Assembly: GCA_017885385.1 (NCBI GenBank)
Contig: JAFNGF010000179.1
Coordinates: 1 to 5,137 of the forward strand
Direction: 5' to 3'
From: Planctomycetota bacterium
GTDB taxonomy: Bacteria; Planctomycetota; Phycisphaerae; Sedimentisphaerales; Anaerobacaceae
Length of the DNA stretch: 5,137 nucleotides
Shown piece by piece: positions 1 through 4,272 of this stretch. Position numbers and translations under genes: made by a program. How positions within the stretch are numbered: position 1 is the first letter of the stretch; the number at the start of each line of letters is the position of its first letter. The notes beneath the pieces are model-generated. The model was not told where the DNA came from and searched no databases. It worked only from the letters and a program-made list of their open reading frames with translations.

Positions 1-202
1 CATCTGCGAGTTCCACGCCAAGGATTACGACGACCTATACGGCAAAGGCTCGATTGATTTCAAACGTGTGCGGGTGGCTATTGACGAGATCGGCTATCGC
101 GGCTGGCTGGTTATGGAAGGTACGCAAATACCGCTGGGCGTCGAGGAAAGCTGCCGGTATGATGCCGAGTATCTGCGGACTATTTTTCCGCCCAAAGTGT
201 AG
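1..202 (+). CDS. Sugar phosphate isomerase/epimerase (xylose isomerase-like TIM barrel), C-terminal end
   Basis: This is the last 66 codons of a gene that enters from the left edge; its reading frame starts at base 2 and ends at TAG 200-202. The fragment contains FHAKDY (residues 4-9), then GKGSIDF (14-20), then an amphipathic helix and GYRGWLVMEG (31-40). This order of His-x-Lys-Asp, Gly-x-Gly-x-Ile-Asp-Phe and a final beta-strand ending in Glu is characteristic of the AP_endonuc_2/xylose isomerase-like family (IolE, IolI, UlaE, tagatose epimerase relatives). By analogy His5 and Glu39 of the fragment would help hold the divalent metal; this is inferred, not aligned. Such enzymes interconvert keto-sugars or sugar phosphates, or dehydrate inosose, in the cytoplasm, and the substrate cannot be told from this end. 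It points toward the PqaA-like gene 92 bases downstream and may share its transcript. The family call is fairly sure, the exact reaction unknown. Confidence 0.8.
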   Translation, partial: ICEFHAKDYDDLYGKGSIDFKRVRVAIDEIGYRGWLVMEGTQIPLGVEESCRYDAEYLRTIFPPKV

Positions 203-206
203 ATGC

Positions 207-280
207 TAACCACAGATTAACACAGATGGGCAAAGATGGTCTGTGAAATCTGTGGAGATAAATCCGTGAAATCTGTGGTA
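207..280. repeat. Intergenic CACAGAT palindromic repeat
   Basis: The outer ends ACCACAGATT (209-218) and AATCTGTGGT (270-279) are a perfect 10-bp inverted repeat. The left half has three 10-base units in a row (CACAGATTAA, CACAGATGGG, CAAAGATGGT; 211-240). The right half has two copies of GTGAAATCTGTGG (243-255 and 266-278). It fills nearly all of the gap between the isomerase stop and the ribosome binding site of the next gene. A degenerate relative forms the outer ends of the element at 3923-4027. As RNA it could fold into a long hairpin just upstream of the start codon. I see no promoter in it. The type of repeat is familiar from environmental genomes; its function is unknown. Confidence 0.75.
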
Positions 281-294
281 AGAAAGGAGCGAGT

Positions 295-1704
295 ATGAGG
301 ATGCGAAAGATAATTGCAGTTTTGGTTTTGCTGATTGTCACTGCCCCGGTTGCTCTGGGCACGGCGCTGGACGATTATGTCGCGGCGCCGGACTCAAACT
401 ATAGCTACAGGGTGGTGAAAACCATCGAAGTCCCGGGCTGTACCGGCTATGTCCTTGAGATGACCTCACAGGCTTGGCGGAGCGAGAAAGAAGTAGATCG
501 AACCGTGTGGAAGCACTGGCTGACCATTATCAAGCCCGAAAAGGTTGCCAGTGACATTGCGCTACTATGGATAACGGGCGGCAGTAACGACAGGCCTGCC
601 CCGGAAAGGCCCGAGCAGATGCTGGTCGCTATAGCCCAGAACAGCGGCTCGGTCGTTGCCGAAATCAGGATGGTGCCCAACCAGCCTTTGAACTTCCCCG
701 ATGGCGGCGGGCCTCGCGACGAGGATGGGATCATCGCTTACACATTCGACAAGTACATAAAGACCGGCGACGGGACCTGGCCGCTTTTGCTGCCGATGGT
801 CAAAAGTGCCGTCCGCGCGATGGACGCCATCCAGAGCCACATCGCCTCCGCCACCGACGGCAAGCTCAAGATAAATAAGTTCGTGGTCTCCGGCGGCTCT
901 AAGCGGGGCTGGACGACCTGGCTGACCGCAGCCGTCGACAAGCGTGTCATCGCCATTGCACCGGTCGTCATCGACGTGCTCAACATGGCCGAACAAATGA
1001 AGCACCATTATGCCGCCTACGGCTTTTATTCCAAAGCCATCCAGGATTATCAGGATATGAACATTTTCGCCAAGCTGGATACGCCTGAGGGTAAAGCCTT
1101 GCGAGAATTCATCGACCCATACGCATATCGGGGCCGCTATACGATGCCCAAGTACCTGATAAATTCGTCCGGCGATCAATTCTTTCTTTGTGATTCCGCC
1201 CAGTTCTACTTCGGCGACCTGCCGGGCGAAAAATATCTCCGCTACGTCCCCAACACCGACCACGGGCTGGGCGGTTCAGACGCGGATAAGAGCCTGCTGG
1301 TCTTCTATGCCTCGATCTTGAAGAATTTGCCCAGGCCGAAATTCACCTGGACCATCCAAAATGACCGGATAATTGTCAAGCCCGGAAGCGGCACCCTCCA
1401 GCAAGTGAATCTCTGGCAGGCGACCAACCCCAAGGCCCGTGATTTTCGTCTGCAGACTATCGGGGCGGTTTGGAATGGTTCGCCGTTACCGCAGGATAAA
1501 AATGGCGCGTACATAGGCGAAGTTCCGGAGCCTAAAGAAGGCTGGACCGCGTTTTTCGTAGAGATGATTTACGATAGCGGCACGCCTCTTCCTTACAAGT
1601 TCACGACGCAGGTGCACGTCGTGCCGCAGAAACTGCCCTTTGCCGAGAAGTTGAGCTTCGATACGCAGCGCGGATTACCGCAGTTTGCGGTCAGCTCTCG
1701 TTAG
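295..1704 (+). CDS. PhoPQ-activated pathogenicity-related (PqaA-type) secreted alpha/beta hydrolase
   Basis: The 469-residue product begins with a Sec signal peptide: basic MRMRK, a hydrophobic core (about 6-20) and a likely cleavage after ALG (20-22). The mature part matches the PhoPQ_related family (Pfam PF10142) from memory: LLWITGGSND (90-99), VVAEIRMVPNQPL (120-132), then the nucleophile elbow VSGGSKRGWTTWL (198-210) with Ser202. Asp294 in NSSGDQFF and His323 in NTDHGLGG are well placed to complete an alpha/beta-hydrolase Ser-Asp-His triad. The last ~120 residues are beta-rich, as is usual for the family. Full length looks intact. ATG 295 is chosen because AAGGAG (284-289) lies 5 bases upstream; ATG 301 is a possible alternative and would not change the signal peptide much. 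The family was named from a PhoP/PhoQ-regulated Salmonella gene, but no substrate is firmly known, so a hydrolase role outside the cytoplasm is inferred. It is followed by an intrinsic terminator and then by another exported enzyme. Confidence 0.9.
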   Translation: MRMRKIIAVLVLLIVTAPVALGTALDDYVAAPDSNYSYRVVKTIEVPGCTGYVLEMTSQAWRSEKEVDRTVWKHWLTIIKPEKVASDIALLWITGGSNDRPAPERPEQMLVAIAQNSGSVVAEIRMVPNQPLNFPDGGGPRDEDGIIAYTFDKYIKTGDGTWPLLLPMVKSAVRAMDAIQSHIASATDGKLKINKFVVSGGSKRGWTTWLTAAVDKRVIAIAPVVIDVLNMAEQMKHHYAAYGFYSKAIQDYQDMNIFAKLDTPEGKALREFIDPYAYRGRYTMPKYLINSSGDQFFLCDSAQFYFGDLPGEKYLRYVPNTDHGLGGSDADKSLLVFYASILKNLPRPKFTWTIQNDRIIVKPGSGTLQQVNLWQATNPKARDFRLQTIGAVWNGSPLPQDKNGAYIGEVPEPKEGWTAFFVEMIYDSGTPLPYKFTTQVHVVPQKLPFAEKLSFDTQRGLPQFAVSSR

Positions 1705-1708
1705 CATT

Positions 1709-1739
1709 AAAGCCCCTTGCATTAAGTAAGGGGCTTTTT
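1709..1739 (+). terminator. Intrinsic terminator after the PqaA-like gene
   Basis: A perfect 10-bp stem, AAAGCCCCTT (1709-1718) with AAGGGGCTTT (1728-1737), closes a 9-base loop and runs into TTTTT (1735-1739). It starts four bases after the stop codon of the PqaA-like gene. The T run is short, so it may be leaky. Only 24 bases separate it from the next start codon, which puts the creatininase-like gene either under read-through or under a promoter inside the preceding gene. I found no convincing promoter between them. Confidence 0.85.
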
Positions 1740-1763
1740 CTACGCCTATTTGCAGGAGATGTT

Positions 1764-2684
1764 ATGAGAAACAATGCAATAATTACCTGTATAGTGTTTG
1801 TTTGTCTGAGCGTCGGGCTTTTTGCCTTATGCGGCGCGAAAGAGAACGCGGCAACCAAGGCCGAACCTGTCGATGTCACTGCATTAAAAGTAACCGCCAA
1901 CCTGGCTCCGCAAAGCTCGGCTGAAAAGGTCTTGTACGCTGAGCTGACGCCGCAGGAGTTTCGCGAGCCCCGACTGGTCGGGGCTGCGCCAATCGCTTAT
2001 CTGCCGCTCGGGACGCTGGAATGGCACGGAGAGCACCTGCCGCTCGGCTCGGACGGCTTGCAGTCTTATGGTTTCTTTATCCACCTTGCCCACAGTGTCG
2101 GCGGCATCGTGCTGCCGATGCTCTTTTTGGGGCCGGACAGGATGCGCCAGGTGGATGGCCGCGAGCTGTGCGGAATGGATATCTGCCAGGATATGCCGCA
2201 AGAGATGCGCTACGAAAATCAGCAGCTGGCAGGTAGCGCCTACTGGGTGCCGGAAGAGACTTTCAGGAGCATAATCGAAGCGATTCTCAAGCAGTTGCGT
2301 CGGGCGGGCTTTCGCATCGTGGTCGCTCACGGCCACGGGCCTTCGACCGGTTTTTTCAGCAAGCACGCTGCGGAGTGGAAAGAGAAATTCGGCCTTGAGA
2401 CTTTTGTCTGCTGGGGCGGTGAGCTCGACCGGCAGGGTATGGGCATCCAGGTTGACCATGCAGGCGCAAACGAGACTTCGCTGGTTATGGCGCTTAGGCC
2501 GGAGCTGGTACAGATGCACAGACTGCCCGAAGTCTCCAAAGGCTGGCCGGTCGGCGTGGCCGGCAAAGACCCGCGCATCCACGCCGGTGCCGAGCTTGGC
2601 CGAAAAATTATCGACCTGCAGACCGAACGAATGGCAAAAATCCTGCGCCAGGCATTGGCAGGCTTAAACAAGGAAGCTCTGTAG
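1764..2684 (+). CDS. Exported creatininase-family amidohydrolase
   Basis: The 306-residue product belongs to the creatininase/creatinine amidohydrolase superfamily (PF02633). The signature is PLGTLEWHGEHLPLGSD (81-97), where Glu86, His88 and Asp97 correspond to metal ligands of the family. VVAHGHG (186-192) supplies the next conserved histidine, and VDHAGANETSLV (230-241) matches the usual HAGExETS block. In that block the first Glu is Ala235 here, while Glu237 is kept. Family members hydrolyse cyclic or linear amides using a dinuclear metal site; the substrate here is not known. The N-terminus carries a hydrophobic stretch (about 5-23) typical of a Sec signal peptide, then a ~30-residue linker before the catalytic domain, which explains why it is longer than the ~250-residue norm. 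FALC (20-23) is not a good lipobox, so a lipoprotein is unlikely. ATG 1764 is supported by AGGAG (1754-1758), 5 bases away. It follows the PqaA-like gene in the same direction. Confidence 0.88.
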   Translation: MRNNAIITCIVFVCLSVGLFALCGAKENAATKAEPVDVTALKVTANLAPQSSAEKVLYAELTPQEFREPRLVGAAPIAYLPLGTLEWHGEHLPLGSDGLQSYGFFIHLAHSVGGIVLPMLFLGPDRMRQVDGRELCGMDICQDMPQEMRYENQQLAGSAYWVPEETFRSIIEAILKQLRRAGFRIVVAHGHGPSTGFFSKHAAEWKEKFGLETFVCWGGELDRQGMGIQVDHAGANETSLVMALRPELVQMHRLPEVSKGWPVGVAGKDPRIHAGAELGRKIIDLQTERMAKILRQALAGLNKEAL

Positions 2685-2708
2685 TTAACCTTGCCCACTC
2701 GGGACAAG
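2685..2708. repeat. Short remnant of the CTCGGGACAAG repeat element
   Basis: It begins directly after the stop codon of the creatininase-like gene. The left part, TTAACCTTG (2685-2693), is the inverted form of CAAGGTTAA at 4008-4016. The right part, CTCGGGACAAG (2698-2708), is identical to 4001-4011. The piece can fold on itself (CTTG-CCC with GGG-A-CAAG). It looks like a deletion derivative of the fuller element at 3943-4016, keeping the two ends and losing the middle. Confidence 0.55.
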
Positions 2709-2720
2709 AAAAGAACTATT

Positions 2721-2804
2721 GCTACTCTGCGAAGTAGCTCGCTACGTAGCACGAGTACGCCGCCTTCGCCCTTGCCCGCCTGTGGCGGGCTCCGGCGGCG
2801 TCGC
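2721..2804. repeat. Mosaic of small palindromic units
   Basis: Several hairpins lie side by side. GCTACT (2721-2726) pairs with AGTAGC (2733-2738). An imperfect palindrome spans 2734-2758 and is centred on CTACGTAG. GCCCGCC (2774-2780) pairs with GGCGGGC (2784-2790) around a TGT loop, and this is enclosed by CGCCGCC (2758-2764) and GGCGGCG (2794-2800). The unit 2760-2798 shares its ends, CCGCCTTCGC and GCTCCGGCGG, with 4153-4189 in the same orientation, while the middles differ. There is no T tract, so it is a poor terminator candidate. It resembles the short mobile palindromic elements that accumulate between genes in some genomes. Confidence 0.65.
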
Positions 2805-2925
2805 ACCCCACCGCTGCAAAACTCACTCACCAATTAACCACTGACCAATCATAAATTTCCAGGTTGCTACCTATAGGTAATCGACCAATGAGCAGCATTT
2901 CGTACAAATCAAGTCAAAATTATAT
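2805..2925. other. Gene-free spacer upstream of the promoter
   Basis: No coding frame is convincing here. ACCAAT occurs three times (2829-2834, 2844-2849, 2884-2889). TACCTATAGGTA (2868-2879) is a perfect 12-bp palindrome lying about 46 bases upstream of the proposed -35 box; it could be an operator, but nothing else supports that. The stretch turns AT-rich toward its right end, just before the promoter. Confidence 0.4.
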
Positions 2926-2954
2926 TTGAACGTAGGTTTTACTATCGGTACACT
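2926..2954 (+). promoter_or_regulatory. Sigma70-type promoter for the coiled-coil/TPR gene
   Basis: TTGAAC (2926-2931) and TACACT (2949-2954) are separated by exactly 17 bases, with an AT-rich run just upstream of the -35 box (2903-2925). Transcription would start near 2961, leaving a leader of about 30 bases that contains AAGGAG (2978-2983), 7 bases before ATG 2991. It is the best promoter match I found in the window. The gene behind it would therefore have its own transcript, independent of the cluster on its left. Confidence 0.6.
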
Positions 2955-2990
2955 AAAGCAGCGGAATTAGTCGATTTAAGGAGCAGAAAG

Positions 2991-3587
2991 ATGAATCTTG
3001 AATCTTGCCAAACTTTTTCCAGTATTGTTCTTTGGGTGGGTATAGCATTAACTGCTGCGGGGACAATTGGCTCTCAATATATCGCTAAAAGAGTGGAGCG
3101 TCAAAAAGAACAAAAAGCTAATGACAAGCAGCAAGAACTAATCTCTCAAAACCAAAAACTCTTAGAGAAAATAGAACTATATCAGCGCGACCTTTTAGAA
3201 AAAGACAAAGAGATTAAAGAACTTGACAGGAAGGCGAAGATTGCAAGCCGTGGCATAACTTCGATTTACGACTTTAATGGAACCAAAAGGCAAACCACGC
3301 CTGGTAGTGCAAAAGTTTCTGTTGGACCAGAGTATGATGTTTTTAAGCAAATGGTCGAGCTCGAAAAAGCTAAAGACTTCTCTAAGCTAATTGAACTCTG
3401 CGAGGAGCAAATCAAAAAGACACCGGATTGGTTAACCCCATACCTTTTTCTGGGCGTCGCCTATGCAAACACGGGTGAAAAAGACAAAGCCATTGCAAAC
3501 CTTCGTTACGTAGTCGATAATGCGCCTGGCGACCCTGCATATGCACAAGCTGAGAAACTACTTCAACAACTTGAAGGAATTCCATGA
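2991..3587 (+). CDS. Membrane-anchored coiled-coil protein with C-terminal TPR repeats
   Basis: I do not recognise a named family for the 198-residue product. Residues 11-30 form one transmembrane helix (IVLWVGIALTAAGTIG core). Residues 34-84 are highly charged, rich in Lys, Glu and Gln with heptad-like Leu/Ile, and look like a coiled coil. A polar linker (about 87-112) follows. Residues 114-145 and 148-181 look like two TPR helix pairs; the second is close to consensus (YLFLGVAYANTGEKDKAIA, 151-169). With basic residues directly after the helix (KRVERQK, 33-39), the soluble part is probably cytoplasmic. A scaffold or adaptor role at the membrane is inferred from this plan only. The start is backed by AAGGAG 7 bases upstream and a promoter at 2926-2954. 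Spot counts of three 60-base lines gave about 32-52% GC against about 57-58% for one line in each of the two enzyme genes, so it may be acquired. Its TGA stop overlaps an ATG (ATGA, 3584-3587) that begins a decayed frame. Confidence 0.75.
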   Translation: MNLESCQTFSSIVLWVGIALTAAGTIGSQYIAKRVERQKEQKANDKQQELISQNQKLLEKIELYQRDLLEKDKEIKELDRKAKIASRGITSIYDFNGTKRQTTPGSAKVSVGPEYDVFKQMVELEKAKDFSKLIELCEEQIKKTPDWLTPYLFLGVAYANTGEKDKAIANLRYVVDNAPGDPAYAQAEKLLQQLEGIP

Positions 3588-3919
3588 CTAAATTAGATAA
3601 TGTTTAGCGAAGAATGTAAAGGGTAACAAAATGGTCGAGAACCTGGAGTAGTATCCAGAATATCCTGATTTTTATCACTTTCTTAGCGGGTAGTTCGACC
3701 ATAATACTGACCCTATATGGAAAACTTTGCACAATTTGACCACACCCAGATGGTCTGTTGAGCTTTCTTCTGTTTGCCTTGGCTTCTGCAGGCTGAAACC
3801 ATACAAACCTTGAGCCACAAACGATGTGGCACCAATGTAATGCACGAGCACTTGTTCGTCTTTCGCAAGCGCACGCCCGGCGAGGACCTCTCGCGGCTGC
3901 AATGGAGCCGGTCAATTGA
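3584..3919 (+). pseudogene. Possible decayed gene for a small two-helix membrane protein
   Basis: The ATG at 3584-3586 overlaps the stop of the preceding gene (ATGA), the usual arrangement for a translationally coupled partner. The frame gives MTKLDNV and then TAG (3605-3607), TAA (3617-3619), TGA (3737-3739) and TGA (3794-3796), before a last TGA at 3917-3919. Between the stops, codons 3620-3736 encode a segment with the core NILIFITFLAGSSTIILTLY, and 3740-3793 encode PHPDGLLSFLLFALASAG. Both look like transmembrane helices joined by a short polar turn. All three stop codon types occur, so recoding is not a good explanation. The simplest reading is a gene inactivated by point mutations, perhaps also by a frameshift after about 3780, because another frame stays open from 3762 to 3923. 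T-rich DNA can give hydrophobic frames by chance, so the call is tentative and no family is recognised. Confidence 0.4.
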
Positions 3920-3922
3920 CTA

Positions 3923-4027
3923 TTAACCACGGATTTCACAGACCTGCCCTGAGCCCGGTCGAAGGGTCTGCGCGCTCATGAGGTAGTTCCCTCGACTGCG
4001 CTCGGGACAAGGTTAATCTGTGGTTTA
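3923..4027. repeat. Outer inverted-repeat element with a second element nested inside
   Basis: The left end TTAACCACGGATTTCACAGA (3923-3942) and the right end AATCTGTGGTTTA (4015-4027) are inverted copies (AACCACGGATT against AATCTGTGGTT, one mismatch). They belong to the same family as the repeat at 207-280. The interior (3943-4012) is occupied by a different, GC-rich inverted repeat, so one small element appears to have inserted into another. No protein is encoded. Confidence 0.65.
3943..4012. repeat. Inner GC-rich inverted-repeat element
   Basis: The left arm (3943-3966, containing CCCTGAGCCCGGTCGAAGGG) and the right arm (3989-4012, containing CCCTCGACTGCGCTCGGGA) are imperfect inverted copies of about 24 bases around a 22-base centre (3967-3988). 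CTCGGGACAAG in the right arm recurs at 2698-2708. The size and lack of coding capacity suggest a miniature, non-autonomous element. Similar CCCTGAGC...GTCGAAGGG repeats are widespread in environmental genomes, which is recollection and not a search result. Confidence 0.65.
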
Positions 4028-4065
4028 TCCTTGCATCATTTCAACCACCGAGGTCAGCAGAAAGA

Positions 4066-4084
4066 CCCGCCGTGAAACGGCGGG
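4066..4084. repeat. Perfect GC hairpin without a T tract
   Basis: CCCGCCGT (4066-4073) pairs perfectly with ACGGCGGG (4077-4084) over a GAA loop. Read on the minus strand it is followed by TCTTTCT, a weak T tract, so it might act as a secondary terminator for the minus-strand TPR gene. On the plus strand it is followed by CTAAAT. It may equally be another unit of the palindromic repeats in this stretch. Confidence 0.5.
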
Positions 4085-4152
4085 CTAAATATGTTTACGT
4101 TACCAATCGCGGGCTTCGCCACGAGCCGATGCCGCCGAAGTCCTCATCGTTT

Positions 4153-4196
4153 CCGCCTTCGCGCGAGGGACATAGCCGCGCTCCGGCGGAGTCCCT
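4153..4196. repeat. Second copy of the CCGCCTTCGC...GCTCCGGCGG palindromic unit
   Basis: The ends CCGCCTTCGC (4153-4162) and GCTCCGGCGG (4180-4189) match 2760-2769 and 2789-2798 in the same orientation and with almost the same spacing, while the sequence between them is different. It overlaps a second hairpin in which AGGGAC (4166-4171) pairs with GTCCCT (4191-4196) and CCGC (4176-4179) with GCGG (4186-4189). With the elements on either side it fills the gene-free stretch 3920-4272. Confidence 0.55.
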
Positions 4197-4209
4197 TGAA
4201 CCCGTTCCG

Positions 4210-4238
4210 AAAAACCCCGCCATAGTGATGGCGGGGTT
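4210..4238 (-). terminator. Strong intrinsic terminator of the minus-strand TPR gene
   Basis: Read on the minus strand, AACCCCGCCAT (4238-4228) pairs perfectly with ATGGCGGGGTT (4223-4213) around a CACT loop, and the transcript then runs into TTTTT (4214-4210). The stem is 11 bp and GC-rich. It lies about 35 bases after the TAA stop of the minus-strand gene. On the plus strand the hairpin is followed by AACCG, so the T tract fixes the minus direction. Confidence 0.85.
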
Positions 4239-4245
4239 AACCGTT

Positions 4246-4271
4246 AGCCCTGCCAGCACCCTGGCAGGGTT
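4246..4271 (-). repeat. Hairpin directly after the minus-strand TPR gene
   Basis: CCCTGCCAG (4248-4256) and CTGGCAGGG (4261-4269) form a perfect 9-bp stem with a 4-base loop, extendable by a G-T and an A-T pair. It starts just outside the TAA stop (4273-4275) of the minus-strand gene and precedes the true terminator at 4210-4238. There is no T tract of its own in the minus direction. It may protect the 3' end of the mRNA or be one more palindromic repeat. Confidence 0.55.
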
Positions 4272-4272
4272 A

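Noticed and set aside
211..240. Three 10-base units suggesting a CRISPR or iteron array
   Set aside because: The units are too short, have no spacers, and are part of a larger palindromic repeat that lies between genes with no replication or cas gene nearby.
565..1263. 232-codon minus-strand open frame inside the PqaA-like gene
   Set aside because: It lies opposite a clear family member with a signal peptide and catalytic motifs; the frame is a shadow of GC-biased codons.
1824..1835. Lipoprotein signal (FALC) in the creatininase-like leader
   Set aside because: The residue before Cys is Leu and the -3 residue is Phe, so it does not fit the usual lipobox; an ordinary Sec leader fits better.
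1884..2582. 232-codon minus-strand open frame inside the creatininase-like gene
   Set aside because: Same reason; its length equalling that of the other shadow frame is coincidence.
2327..2833. 168-codon minus-strand open frame spanning the creatininase 3' end and the repeats
   Set aside because: It is made of antisense coding sequence joined to palindromic repeats, with low-complexity Arg/Gly/Ser-rich translation.
3584..3919. Stop-codon recoding to explain the interrupted frame
   Set aside because: TAG, TAA and TGA all occur in the frame, while neighbouring genes use all of them normally as stops (TAG and TGA on the plus strand, TAA on the minus).
3604..3939. Minus-strand open frames at 3604-3939 and 3675-3902
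   Set aside because: They begin at GTG and TTG without ribosome binding sites, overlap each other in different frames, match nothing I recognise, and the first one runs into the repeat at 3923.
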